Positions 36,756-45,386 are shown, counted from the first letter of the stretch. The stretch is DNA of 53,320 nt from Pseudomonadota bacterium (GCA_027592745.1 JAQCLG010000004.1:1-53320), one strand, 5' to 3'. Numbers and translations: made by a program. The notes: generated by a model not told the origin, from the letters alone.

Positions 36756-39101
36756 ATGCAATTCGCCATCGGCCAGCCGATGCCGCGCACCGAGGACCCG
36801 CGCCTGGTCACCGGACGCGGGCGCTTTACCGATGACGTCGTGCTGCCGGGCCAGCTCTACGGCCATGTCCTGCGTTCGCCCTATGCCCATGCCGATGTCG
36901 CCGGCATCGATGCCGACGAGGCACGCCGGGCGCCGGGCGTGGTCGCCGTCTATACGGTCGAGGACCTCGACCGCGCGGGCATCGGCGACCTGCCGGTGCT
37001 GGTGCGCCCGAAGAACCGCGACGGCAGCGACCTGTTCTGCCCGCCGCGCCCGGTGCTGGCCCGCGGCCGGGTGCGCCATGTCGGCGAGCCGGTCGCCTTT
37101 GTCGTCGCACAGAGCCACATGGCCGCGCGCGATGCCGCCGAGCTGATCGCGGTCGACTACGAACCGCTCGATGCCATCGTCGAGACGGCGCGCGCCCGCG
37201 ACGGCAATGCCGTGCAGCTCTGGCCGCAGGCGCCGGGCAATGTCGCGCTCGACTGGTCGATCGGCGACGAGGCGGGCACGGCGGCAGCCTTCGAGAAGGC
37301 GGATGCGGTGGTCGAGATCGCGCTCGTCAACAACCGCGTCGTGGTGGCGCCCATGGAACCGCGTGCCGCACTGGGCATCTGGGATGGCATCGACAGGCGC
37401 TACACCCTGCATGCCTGTTCCCAGGGCGCACACAAGATGCAGAAGCCGCTGGCCGAACATGTCCTGAAGGTTGCCCACGGCGACCTGCGGGTCGTCACCG
37501 GCGATGTCGGCGGCGCCTTCGGCATGAAGAACTTCCTGTTCCACGAATACGTTCTGGTGCTCTTTGCCGCCCGCCAGCTCGGCCGTCCGGTGAAATGGAC
37601 CGGCGACCGCAGCGAGGCCTTCGTCTCCGATACCCAGGGGCGCGACCATGTCACCAGGGCGGCGATGGCCTTCGATGCGCAGCGGCGCATCCTGGGGCTG
37701 CGGCTCGACGTCACGGCCAACATCGGCGCCTATCTCTCGCAATTCGCGCCTTTCGTGCCGACCTCGGCCTCGACCGGCGTGCTTTCTGTCGTCTACGACA
37801 TCCCGCAGATCTTCGCCCATGTCCGCCCGGTCTATACCAACACCGTGCCGACCGACGCCTACCGCGGCGCCGGACGGCCGGAGTCGAACTATGTGGTCGA
37901 ACGCCTGATGGCCAGGGCGGCGCGCATCTTTGGCCTTCAGCGCGACGAACTGCGCCGGCGCAATGCCATCGCGCCCGAGCAGTTCCCCTACCAGACCCAG
38001 GTCGGCTTCATCTATGACTGCGGCGAATTTGCCCGCCACATCGCCATGGCGCGCGAGCTCGCCGATCTCGACGGCTTCGAGGTGCGCCGGGCCGAGGCGA
38101 TGGGACGCGGCCGCCTGCGCGGCCAGGGCTTCACCTGCTACGTCGACCGCTGCGGCGGCGGCGGCCCCGACATGGCCGACCTGCGCATCGATGCCATGGG
38201 CAATGTCACCCTGTTCGTCGGCACCCAGACCAACGGCCAGGGCCACGAGACGACCTATGTCCAGCTCGTCTCGGCACGGCTCGGGATCGACCCCGGCAAG
38301 GTGCGCGTGGTCCAGGGCGATACCGACGTTATCGCCTTCGGCTCGGGCAACGGCGGCTCCAACTTCGCCGCTGTGGGGGCAAGTGCCGGCAACGTCGCGG
38401 TCGATCGCGCCATCGAGAAGGGCAGGCGGATCGCCGCCAACCTGCTCGAAGCCGCCGATGTCGACATCGCCTTCGAGAACGGCAGCTTCGAGATCGTCGG
38501 CACCGACCGCAGGGTGAGCCACGCCGAGGTGGCCCGCGCCGCCTACGATCCCGCGAAACTGCCCCGGGGCGAGGATGTCGGCTTCCAGGTCATCGGCACC
38601 TTCAAGCCGCAAGGCCCCGGCTTTCCCAACGGCAGCCATGTCTGCGAGGTCGAGATCGACCCCGAGACCGGCGTGCTTGAGTTGCTGCGTTACGTCACGG
38701 TCGACGACTTCGGCAACGTGCTCAATCCCCTGCTGGTCGACGGCCAGATCCACGGCGGCATCGGCCAGGGCCTGGGCCAGGCGATCGCCGAGGAGACGGT
38801 CTACGATCCCGAGAGCGGCCAGCTGCTCACCGGTTCGTTCATGGACTACCGCCTGCCGCGCGCCGGCGACCTGCCGATGATCGAGACCCACCGCATCGCC
38901 GTGCCCACGGCGCGCAACCCGCTGGGCGTCAAGGGCAACGGCGAGTGCGGCGCCATCGCCGCGCCACCCGTGGTGATGGACGCCATTCTCGACGCCCTTT
39001 CGCCGCTGGGCATCGAACATCTCGACATGCCGGCCACACCGATGAAGATATGGCGCGCGATCCGCGACGCCCGAGACGCCCAGGAAAGGATGCAGCCATG
39101 A
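36756..39101 (+). CDS. Molybdopterin-binding large subunit, xanthine dehydrogenase/CoxL family (form II)
   Basis: A 781-residue molybdenum hydroxylase large subunit. The N-terminal aldehyde-oxidase hammerhead (residues 15-130, ending VGEPVAFVVA) precedes the molybdopterin domains (GDVGGAFGMKNF at 249-260). The active-site loop is AYRGAGRPE (368-376), the form II pattern; true CO dehydrogenases have AYRCSFR. Glu730 in GNGECGAIA is the catalytic base. The medium (FAD) and small (2Fe-2S) subunits are not encoded beside it, which is unusual. AGGAGAGG precedes the ATG. It overlaps the M24 gene by ATGA, so the two are coupled. Probably a hydroxylase of an aldehyde or N-heterocycle. Confidence 0.92.
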   Translation: MQFAIGQPMPRTEDPRLVTGRGRFTDDVVLPGQLYGHVLRSPYAHADVAGIDADEARRAPGVVAVYTVEDLDRAGIGDLPVLVRPKNRDGSDLFCPPRPVLARGRVRHVGEPVAFVVAQSHMAARDAAELIAVDYEPLDAIVETARARDGNAVQLWPQAPGNVALDWSIGDEAGTAAAFEKADAVVEIALVNNRVVVAPMEPRAALGIWDGIDRRYTLHACSQGAHKMQKPLAEHVLKVAHGDLRVVTGDVGGAFGMKNFLFHEYVLVLFAARQLGRPVKWTGDRSEAFVSDTQGRDHVTRAAMAFDAQRRILGLRLDVTANIGAYLSQFAPFVPTSASTGVLSVVYDIPQIFAHVRPVYTNTVPTDAYRGAGRPESNYVVERLMARAARIFGLQRDELRRRNAIAPEQFPYQTQVGFIYDCGEFARHIAMARELADLDGFEVRRAEAMGRGRLRGQGFTCYVDRCGGGGPDMADLRIDAMGNVTLFVGTQTNGQGHETTYVQLVSARLGIDPGKVRVVQGDTDVIAFGSGNGGSNFAAVGASAGNVAVDRAIEKGRRIAANLLEAADVDIAFENGSFEIVGTDRRVSHAEVARAAYDPAKLPRGEDVGFQVIGTFKPQGPGFPNGSHVCEVEIDPETGVLELLRYVTVDDFGNVLNPLLVDGQIHGGIGQGLGQAIAEETVYDPESGQLLTGSFMDYRLPRAGDLPMIETHRIAVPTARNPLGVKGNGECGAIAAPPVVMDAILDALSPLGIEHLDMPATPMKIWRAIRDARDAQERMQP

Positions 39102-40276
39102 AGAAACCCGCCGCCGTCCCCGCCAACGAGTTTCCCGAGCGCCGCGAGAGCGCGCGCAAGGCGGCCAAGGCAGCCGGCCTTGCCGGTCTGCTGGTCTGCT
39201 CGCGCGGCGGCGGCACCACGGACCGCTACGGCGACATCAAGTACTTCACCAACTTCTACACGCGCTTCCCCTACATCCCCGACGTTCCGGGCGAGTGGAC
39301 GGCGCGCGCCCATGCCTTCCTCATCCTTCCCATCGAGGGCGAGGAGATCCTGGTCGCAGACGACAAGCCCAAGCGCGACGAGGAAATGGCGATCGAGGAG
39401 CGCATCGTCACCGGCGACGTCATCGCCTCCGTGCTCGAAAGCCTGAAGAAGGCGGAACTGACCGAGGGCCGCATCGGCATCGTCGGCGCCGACACCCTCT
39501 CCTGGAGCGCCCACAGCCAGCTCGCAGCAGCTTTCCCGGAGGTCACCTGGGTGCCCGCCGACGAGATCGCCAAGGAGATCCGCAAGGTCAAGTCGAAGGC
39601 CGAGATCGAGAAGCTGCGCTACGCCTCCTGGGTCGGCTGCCGCGCCACCGAGGCCATGCTGGAGACCGCCGTTGCCGGCAAGACGCATGGCGAGGTCGTG
39701 GCCGCCGGCATGGAGGTGCTCGCCAGACACGGCGGCATTCTCTACAACAACTTCATGTCCTCGGGCCGGGGCGGCAACAACCCGACCAGCGTCGCCACCA
39801 GCTTCCCCACGTGGGGCAGCCCGGAGGTGCTGGAGGACGGCGACTGGTTCCACTGCGGCATCTCGGGCGCGGTCGACGGCTACTACTTCGACCACGCCCG
39901 CTCCAAGCCGATCGGCAACGGCACCGCCGAGCAGATCCGCGTCTTCGAGGCGCCGATGCTCGCCGTCCAGGCCGCCATGGCCAAGGTGCGCCCCGGCGTC
40001 ACGGCCTCCGAGGTCGCGCGCGCCGGCCGCGAGAAGCTCGAGGAACTGGGTTTCGAGTTCGAGGGCGCCTTCAAGGGTTTCGGCCACGGCGTCGGTCTGG
40101 GCTGGGATTCGCCCTGGCTGATCGAGAGCGACCACACCGTGCTGGAAAAGGACATGGTGCTCTGCGTCGAACGCAGCGTGCGCCACATGGGCTACGTCGG
40201 CGATTTCGAGGAGACGATCCTCGTCACCGAGAACGGCTACGAAAAGCTGACCGACGCGCGCGTGAAGTGGTGGTAG
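39098..40276 (+). CDS. M24-family (creatinase/Xaa-Pro peptidase fold) hydrolase with altered metal site
   Basis: A 392-residue pita-bread-fold protein. The N-terminal creatinase-like domain spans residues 1-165 and the M24 domain follows. Of the five usual metal ligands, Asp265 (FDHAR), His330 (GFGHGVG), Glu358 (CVERS) and Glu371/372 (DFEET) are present, but the first Asp position reads HCGIS, with Cys253 in place of Asp, and the later H.xP motif reads WDSP. This resembles the non-peptidase members such as creatinase, ectoine hydrolase (DoeA) and DddP rather than a true prolidase. It is translationally coupled to the molybdoenzyme gene. The substrate is unknown. Confidence 0.85.
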   Translation: MKKPAAVPANEFPERRESARKAAKAAGLAGLLVCSRGGGTTDRYGDIKYFTNFYTRFPYIPDVPGEWTARAHAFLILPIEGEEILVADDKPKRDEEMAIEERIVTGDVIASVLESLKKAELTEGRIGIVGADTLSWSAHSQLAAAFPEVTWVPADEIAKEIRKVKSKAEIEKLRYASWVGCRATEAMLETAVAGKTHGEVVAAGMEVLARHGGILYNNFMSSGRGGNNPTSVATSFPTWGSPEVLEDGDWFHCGISGAVDGYYFDHARSKPIGNGTAEQIRVFEAPMLAVQAAMAKVRPGVTASEVARAGREKLEELGFEFEGAFKGFGHGVGLGWDSPWLIESDHTVLEKDMVLCVERSVRHMGYVGDFEETILVTENGYEKLTDARVKWW

Positions 40277-40303
40277 GGGAGCGCCGACTCCCCCCAGACT
40301 GCC

Positions 40304-40326
40304 ATCGTCCGGCTTGACCGGACGAT
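40304..40326. terminator. Hairpin downstream of the M24 gene
   Basis: Perfect nine-base arms ATCGTCCGG (40304-40312) and CCGGACGAT (40318-40326) enclose a five-base CTTGA loop, 28 bases after the M24 stop. The right arm belongs to repeat A. There is no T-tract, so terminator function is inferred from position. Confidence 0.5.
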
Positions 40327-40395
40327 CCACGCTGTAACCTTGCGGCCTGCAGGCGTGCGCACGGGCGTGCGGCCAGGAAGGTCACAGCATGGGTG
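40309..40395 (+). repeat. Direct repeat A, left copy
   Basis: An 87-bp sequence beginning CCGGCTTGACCGGACGATCC and ending GTCACAGCATGGGTG. It recurs at 41038-41124 with eight substitutions and no gaps (about 91 percent identity, counted by eye). The two copies bracket a low-GC segment. Confidence 0.9.
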
Positions 40396-40404
40396 TTCCG
40401 ATTT

Positions 40405-40477
40405 CGGTGACGGTTTACGAATTGCAGCCTCATCCTCCCGCAGAGTAGACGAGTTGGGCAAACTGCCACCGTTATTG
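40405..40477 (+). repeat. Direct repeat B, left copy
   Basis: A diverged repeat of about 73 bp starting CGGTGAC and ending TATTG, with shared GAGTTGGG core. It resembles 40963-41035 at roughly 70 percent by eye. Left order is A then B; right order is B then A. Confidence 0.65.
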
Positions 40478-40488
40478 CACGTGTGGCG

Positions 40489-40731
40489 TCACTCTGCTCC
40501 ATGCTCAGGTTCCATGGGAAACCCACAGTTTCGGCAGAGTTGATCCTTAACAGGGTTCATGAGCCCGCAGTGTGAACACGGTCCAAGCCGACCCTGGCCA
40601 AGGAGAACGAGGAGAAACAGAGGTGGGAATAGGAATGCCCAGATGGTCGAAAGTACCGTGTTGCGCCCTTGCAGGATGGCCAAAACTACGCACAGGATCG
40701 CGAGATTGAAGTAAAATCCGAACAGGATCAT
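40489..40731 (-). CDS. Small membrane protein with C-terminal zinc ribbon (superinfection-immunity-like architecture)
   Basis: An 80-residue protein with two hydrophobic segments (residues 1-20 and 28-46) followed by a zinc ribbon, CSHC (52-55) and CRNC (66-69). This arrangement resembles small proteins annotated as superinfection immunity proteins (T4 Imm family), but I cannot confirm homology. The base composition is near 50 percent GC, far below its neighbours, and it sits between two sets of direct repeats, so it was probably acquired by transfer. No clear ribosome-binding site precedes the ATG at 40731-40729. Confidence 0.6.
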   Translation of the reverse strand: MILFGFYFNLAILCVVLAILQGRNTVLSTIWAFLFPPLFLLVLLGQGRLGPCSHCGLMNPVKDQLCRNCGFPMEPEHGAE

Positions 40732-40962
40732 AGCATTTCTTTCGCTGAATTGGCCGTGCTCTACACATGGTCCTAGTAAATCTTGCCGAACGAGCCAACC
40801 TTATTGACTAGTGGGTGTTTTTTCATCAAGGGGAGGACGATCATGTACGGTTGCGGTCTTTGTCGCCGATATCGCAGTTCGTCATCAATCTAATTTTCGG
40901 TAGCCCGTAGTGGCTGGCCACTTGCCGAGCCTTGATGTAATTCTGTTTGGGACTGTGAGTTA

Positions 40963-41035
40963 CGGTGACAATTTGCGAAATTCAACCTGATCCACCCGTG
41001 AAACAAACAGAGTTGGGTGAACCGTCACCGTATTG
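40963..41035 (+). repeat. Direct repeat B, right copy
   Basis: The diverged partner of 40405-40477, with the same ends (CGGTGAC and TATTG) and the GAGTTGGG core. It directly precedes the right copy of repeat A, two bases away. Confidence 0.65.
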
Positions 41036-41037
41036 GA

Positions 41038-41124
41038 CCGGCTTGACCGGACGATCCACGCCGTAGCCGTGCGGCTTGCAGGCGAGCGCACGGGCCTGCG
41101 GCCGGGGAGGTCACAGCATGGGTG
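41038..41124 (+). repeat. Direct repeat A, right copy
   Basis: The ungapped partner of 40309-40395, offset by exactly 729 bases, with the same first 24 and last 17 bases. It marks the right border of the low-GC segment. Confidence 0.9.
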
Positions 41125-41174
41125 GCCCGGTCAAGCCGGACCACGACAATAGGGTGGGCGGCGCGGCTGCCCGC

Positions 41175-41720
41175 TCAGTTCGGCTTGGGCTTGTCCTTGG
41201 CCGGCTCGCGTTCGCCGCGCAGGCGCTTCTCGGGCTCAGGCGCGGGCGCCGGGGCGGCGACGAGGTCCCATTCGGCGCGGTGCGACTGGCGTTCGATCAG
41301 GTGGAGCAGGCCCCAGTAGGTCTGGGACGGGATCTGCCAGGCGACGAACTTGCCGTTGTCGAGCGACAGCTTCATGTGCATGCCGCCGCTTTCCTTCGGG
41401 TTGATCCGGATCTCGGTGATCAGGCGCAGTTCCTCGCCCAGTTCGGGGTACGGCGTGCCGCCCTGGAAGCCCTTGCGGAAGTTGGCCTGCTGCACGGCGG
41501 CCTCGCGTTGGAACTGGGCGACTTCCTTCTTGGCCTCGGGTGTGACGACCTGCTGGGGCACCATCTTCTCGGCGACGCGGCCGGACATGCCGAGCAGGTT
41601 CTTGACCAGGCGGCGCGTCATCCAGGCGCGCACCTCGGTGGCGTCGGGGAAGGCCGCCATCAGCTTCATGCGATCCTGGGCCGCATCGTAGCGCACGGAA
41701 AACTGCAGGTCCTTGGGCAT
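41175..41720 (-). CDS. Protein of unknown function downstream of the ABC-F gene
   Basis: A 181-residue soluble protein. The N-terminal 60 residues look like a conserved alpha/beta module (FSVRYDAAQDRMKLMAAFPD, then VRAWMTRRLVKNLLGM), the middle is Gln/Glu-rich and helical, and the tail is low-complexity and charged (Pro/Lys/Glu). GAGGGGA precedes the ATG at 41720-41718. It starts 17 bases after the ABC-F stop on the same strand and is probably cotranscribed. I do not recognise the family. Confidence 0.72.
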   Translation of the reverse strand: MPKDLQFSVRYDAAQDRMKLMAAFPDATEVRAWMTRRLVKNLLGMSGRVAEKMVPQQVVTPEAKKEVAQFQREAAVQQANFRKGFQGGTPYPELGEELRLITEIRINPKESGGMHMKLSLDNGKFVAWQIPSQTYWGLLHLIERQSHRAEWDLVAAPAPAPEPEKRLRGEREPAKDKPKPN

Positions 41721-41737
41721 CGCTGTCCCCTCGGGCA

Positions 41738-43648
41738 TCAGGCAGCACCTGCCGCCTGGGCGCTGTCGAGCGTCTCGCTCGCCTTGAGCCAGCGCGCTTC
41801 GGCCCTGGCGAGTTCGCGTTCGCAATCGGCGCGCCGCTTCATCAGTTCGGTCACCGTAGCGTCCTTTTCCGGCCCCTTGTAGGCCTTGGGGTCGAACAGC
41901 GCCCGGTCGATGTCGGCGATGCGCTCGGAAAGCTGCGCCATCTCGCCCTCGGCCTGCTTGACCGCCTTGCGCAGGTTGGCCGTCTTCTCGCGCGCCTCGG
42001 CGGTGGCGCGGCGCTCGTCCTTGCGGTTCTGCTTGCTGCCCTGCTTGGGCGCGGACTTGCCCTGGGGCTTGTCGTCGTTGGCGGCACCCCGCCCCAGGAT
42101 GAAGTCGCGGTAGTCGTCGAGCGTGCCGGTGAAATCGGTCGCCCGGCCGTCGGCGACCAGCACCAGGCGGTCGGCGGTCAGCTCCAGCATGTGCCGGTCA
42201 TGGGAGACCACGATGACCGCGCCCTCGAAGTCGTTGAGCGCCTGCACCAGGGCCTCGCGGGCATCGACGTCGAGATGGTTGGTCGGCTCGTCGAGGATCA
42301 GCATGTGCGGCGCCTCGCGCGTGATCAGCGCCAGGGCCAGGCGTGCGCGCTCGCCGCCCGAGAGATGGCGCACCGCCAGTTCGGCCTTTTCGCCCGAGAA
42401 GCCGAAACGGCCGAGCTGGGCGCGGACATGGCCGGGCTTGGCGTCGGGCATCAGCCGCGTCATGTGCTGGATCGGGGTGTCCTCGGCATCGAGTTCCTCG
42501 ACCTGGTGCTGGGCGAAGTAACCCACGCGCATCTTCGAGGAGGCCGACATGGAACCCTCCATCGTGTCCAGCCGGCCCGAAAGCAGGCGCGCCAGCGTCG
42601 TCTTGCCGTTGCCGTTGCGGCCCAGCAGGGCGATGCGGTCGTCGGGGTCGATGCGCAGGTTGAGCAGCGACAGGATCGGCTTGTCTTCGGCATACCCCAC
42701 CGAAGCCTTGTCGAGCGTGATCAGCGGCGGGCGCAACTCGCTGGGGTTGGGGAAGTGGAAGGACATCGAGCTGTCCTCCACCGCCGCGGCGATCGGCTGC
42801 ATGCGGGCCAGGGCCTTCATGCGGCTCTGGGCCTGGCGTGCGGTGTGCGCCTTGAAGCGCCAGCGATCGACATAGGCCTGCAGGTGGGCGCGCTGGGCAT
42901 CCTGCTTGGCGCGCATCGATTCGGCCTGGGCCAGGCGTTCGCTTCTCTGGCGCTCGAAATCGTCGTAGCCGCCGGGGTAGAGCGTCGTCTTGCCGCCCTC
43001 CAGGTGCAGGATGTGGTCGACCACGTTGTTGAGCAGGTCGCGCTCGTGGCTGATCACCAGCAGGGTGCCGCGGTAGGTCTTGAGGAAGTTCTCGAGCCAG
43101 ATCGCGGCCTCGAGATCGAGATGGTTGCTCGGCTCGTCGAGCAGCAGCAGCTCGGGCCCCGCAAACAGCAGGCCGGCCAGCGCCACGCGCATGCGCCAGC
43201 CGCCGGAGAAGTCGTTGAGCGGCCTGTGCTGGTCGTCCTCGCTGAAGCCCAGGCCGGCCAGGATGCGCGCGGCGCGCGCCGGGGCGGCATGGGCCTCGAT
43301 GGCGTTGAGCCGCTCGTGGATCTCGCCGATCCGGTGGGGATCGCGCGTCGTCTCGGATTCGGCCATCAGGGCGGCGCGTTCGGTGTCGCAGGCCAGGACC
43401 CGTTCGAAGGGCGAATCCGGGCCGCCCGGGGCTTCCTGGGCGACATAACCCATGGTCGCGTCGCGCGGCGTCTCGATGGTGCCTTCGTCGGGATCGTTGA
43501 CCCCAGCGATCACCTTCATCAGCGTCGACTTGCCCGCACCGTTGCGCCCGATGAAGCCGACGCGCGAACGCGACGGGATCGTCGCACTGGCGCGATCGAG
43601 GATGACCTTGCCGCCGAGGCGGACGGTGATGGCATTGATGGTGAGCAT
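41738..43648 (-). CDS. ABC-F family ATPase (Uup/YheS-like)
   Basis: A 636-residue soluble protein with two ABC domains and no membrane part, as in ABC-F translation factors that act on the ribosomal E site. Domain 1 has Walker A GRNGAGKS (34-41), FSGGWRMR and LLLLDEPSNHLD; an inter-domain linker rich in Arg/Gln follows; domain 2 has GRNGNGKT, LSGGERAR and ILDEPTNHLD. The C-terminal 120 residues are a charged coiled coil. The ATG at 43648-43646 starts MLTINAITVRLGG, the usual N-terminus; 20 more codons upstream are unlike the family. Confidence 0.95.
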   Translation of the reverse strand: MLTINAITVRLGGKVILDRASATIPSRSRVGFIGRNGAGKSTLMKVIAGVNDPDEGTIETPRDATMGYVAQEAPGGPDSPFERVLACDTERAALMAESETTRDPHRIGEIHERLNAIEAHAAPARAARILAGLGFSEDDQHRPLNDFSGGWRMRVALAGLLFAGPELLLLDEPSNHLDLEAAIWLENFLKTYRGTLLVISHERDLLNNVVDHILHLEGGKTTLYPGGYDDFERQRSERLAQAESMRAKQDAQRAHLQAYVDRWRFKAHTARQAQSRMKALARMQPIAAAVEDSSMSFHFPNPSELRPPLITLDKASVGYAEDKPILSLLNLRIDPDDRIALLGRNGNGKTTLARLLSGRLDTMEGSMSASSKMRVGYFAQHQVEELDAEDTPIQHMTRLMPDAKPGHVRAQLGRFGFSGEKAELAVRHLSGGERARLALALITREAPHMLILDEPTNHLDVDAREALVQALNDFEGAVIVVSHDRHMLELTADRLVLVADGRATDFTGTLDDYRDFILGRGAANDDKPQGKSAPKQGSKQNRKDERRATAEAREKTANLRKAVKQAEGEMAQLSERIADIDRALFDPKAYKGPEKDATVTELMKRRADCERELARAEARWLKASETLDSAQAAGAA

Positions 43649-43746
43649 GGGCGCGGCTGATAGCACGGCCAGGGGGGGAAAGTCAGCAACAGCAGGCTTG
43701 CCATGCACCGGGCGCGGGGCAAGGTTGCGAAGGTGCAGGAGACGCC

Positions 43747-44973
43747 ATGACCCAGACCTTTGTCAGCCATCTTGAATGTTCGCTCACCGGGGAGCGCTAC
43801 GAAGCCGGGCAGATACACGGCCTTTCGGCTGCCGGGCGCCCTTTGCTGGTGCGCTACGACCTGGAACGGCTGGCAGCGGGCGTGAGCAAGGAGGCGCTTG
43901 CGGCCTCGCCCGAGCCCGGGTTCTGGCGCTACGCACCGTTCCTGCCGGTGGCACAGGCCGCGGACCGGGTCTCGCTGGGTGAGGTCATGACGCCCCTGAT
44001 CCCGCTGGAGCGCTCCGCCGCCGGGCTGGGTGCACGGCCGGGCAAGGCCCTGGTCAAGGACGAGGGACGCCTGCCCACCGGCTCGTTCAAGGCGCGCGGG
44101 TTGTGCCTGGCGGTCGCCATGGCCAAGGGCTTCGGCATCGAACACCTGGCGATCCCGACCAACGGCAACGCCGGGGCGGCGTTGGCGGCCTATGCCAGGC
44201 GTGCAGGATTGAGAGCCAGCGTCTTCTGCCCGGCCGACACGCCCGACATCAACGTGCGCGAGATCGCCCAGCAGGGCGCCGAGGTCTGGAAGGTCGACGG
44301 CCTGATCAACGATTGCGGGCGCATCGTCGGCGAAGGCAAGGCCAAGGCCGGCTGGTTCGACGTCTCGACGTTGAAGGAGCCCTACCGTATCGAGGGCAAG
44401 AAGACGATGGGCCTGGAACTGGCCGAGCAGTTCGGCTGGTCCCTGCCCGACGTCATCTTCTACCCCACCGGCGGCGGCACGGGCCTCATCGGCATGTGGA
44501 AGGCCTTTGCCGAACTGCGCGAGATCGGCTGGCTGAGCGGTCCCATGCCGCGCATGGTCGCGGTCCAGGCCGAAGGCTGCGCGCCCATCGTGAAGGCCTG
44601 GGAGGCCGGCGAGGAACACGCGCCGCTCTGGGAGAACGCCCATACCGTGGCGGCCGGCATCCGGGTGCCGGTGGCGGTCGGCGATTTCCTGATCATCCGC
44701 GCGCTGCGCGAATCTGGCGGATTTGCCATGGCGGTCGACGACGCGGCGATCCTTGCCACGCGCGATGCCGTGGCGCGCGAGGACGGCCTGCTGCTCTGCC
44801 CGGAAGGGGCGGCCACCGTGGAGGCCTACCGGCGTGCGCTCGGCCAGGGCCTGGTCGGGGCCGACGAAAGGGTCGTGCTGTTCAATTGCGCCACCGGCCT
44901 GAAGTACCCCATGGCGCCGGTCGCGCGCACCCTGGCGCGGGGCGAGACGCCCGACTACGCAGCGATGGCCTGA
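43747..44973 (+). CDS. PLP-dependent threonine-synthase-like enzyme
   Basis: A 408-residue fold-type II PLP enzyme resembling archaeal-type threonine synthase, which makes threonine from O-phosphohomoserine. The PLP lysine is Lys115 in LPTGSFKARG; IPTNGNAGAALAAYARRAGL is the phosphate/cofactor segment and YPTGGGTGLIGMWKAF the glycine loop; the N-terminal LECSLTGERYEA resembles the small leading domain of these synthases. AGGAGA precedes the ATG. Related dehydratases or diaminopropionate lyases cannot be excluded. Confidence 0.85.
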   Translation: MTQTFVSHLECSLTGERYEAGQIHGLSAAGRPLLVRYDLERLAAGVSKEALAASPEPGFWRYAPFLPVAQAADRVSLGEVMTPLIPLERSAAGLGARPGKALVKDEGRLPTGSFKARGLCLAVAMAKGFGIEHLAIPTNGNAGAALAAYARRAGLRASVFCPADTPDINVREIAQQGAEVWKVDGLINDCGRIVGEGKAKAGWFDVSTLKEPYRIEGKKTMGLELAEQFGWSLPDVIFYPTGGGTGLIGMWKAFAELREIGWLSGPMPRMVAVQAEGCAPIVKAWEAGEEHAPLWENAHTVAAGIRVPVAVGDFLIIRALRESGGFAMAVDDAAILATRDAVAREDGLLLCPEGAATVEAYRRALGQGLVGADERVVLFNCATGLKYPMAPVARTLARGETPDYAAMA

Positions 44974-44980
44974 CGAGACG

Positions 44981-45277
44981 TCAGATCGCGGTTTCCTCGA
45001 TCCCGTCGTTGTTGGCGTCGTCGGGGTTGGCGGGCGTGTCGGGCTGGACGCGGCGGATGATGATGTCGCCGTTCTCGAGCACCTCGGGCAGCGCGTAATG
45101 CGGGATGGTCGCCATCAGGAGCTGCAGGGCCGCAAGGATGCGGCGCATGCCCTCCTCGGCCTGGGCCAGGGGATCCTCATCCGTTTCCTGCGCCTGCACG
45201 GGTGCGGCGCCGAGCAGCAGGCCGGCAAGGGCGATAGCGCCAAACAGGCGACGGCGGCTGTGACATCGACGGATCAT
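44981..45277 (-). CDS. Small secreted acidic protein
   Basis: A 98-residue protein with a basic N-terminus and Sec signal peptide (FGAIALAGLLLGAAPVQAQ). The mature part is acidic with a helix (EEGMRRILAALQLLMATIP) followed by PEVLENGDIIIRRV, a module I recall from short alphaproteobacterial envelope proteins of unknown role. It converges with the threonine-synthase-like gene, with seven bases between the stops. Confidence 0.75.
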   Translation of the reverse strand: MIRRCHSRRRLFGAIALAGLLLGAAPVQAQETDEDPLAQAEEGMRRILAALQLLMATIPHYALPEVLENGDIIIRRVQPDTPANPDDANNDGIEETAI

Positions 45278-45386
45278 GCAGGCAGTGTGGCGCCCGAAAA
45301 CGGCACGATCATGGCTCCGGGGCCAGACGGCCGCAGGCCGGCTGCTGGCAGGTCATCATGTCCCAGCGTTCGTCGCCCTCATTCCA

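Larger units (their letters stand above)
40732..41174. other. Low-GC intergenic stretch with repeats, no convincing gene
   Basis: These 443 bases hold the right copies of repeats B and A and about 230 bases of AT-rich unique sequence with a T-run (GTGTTTTTTC near 40816-40824). A 16-codon frame with a good GGGGAGG site starts at 40843 but is too short to call. The last 50 bases carry GGTCAAGCCGGACC, an inverted copy of the start of repeat A. Confidence 0.6.

Noticed and set aside
36756-39101. Carbon monoxide dehydrogenase large subunit
   Set aside because: The active-site loop is AYRGAGR (form II), not AYRCSFR, and the other two subunits are missing.
39098-40276. DddP-type DMSP lyase
   Set aside because: Same superfamily and tempting beside DddQ-like cupins, but the protein is shorter and the metal-ligand pattern is altered; motifs do not single out DddP.
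40843-40893. A 16-codon frame with GGGGAGG before the ATG and a CxxC pair
   Set aside because: Too short and without any other support; recorded only as part of the low-GC stretch.
40277-41174. Prophage remnant
   Set aside because: Apart from one immunity-like small protein there is no integrase, structural or lysis gene and no tRNA-linked attachment site.
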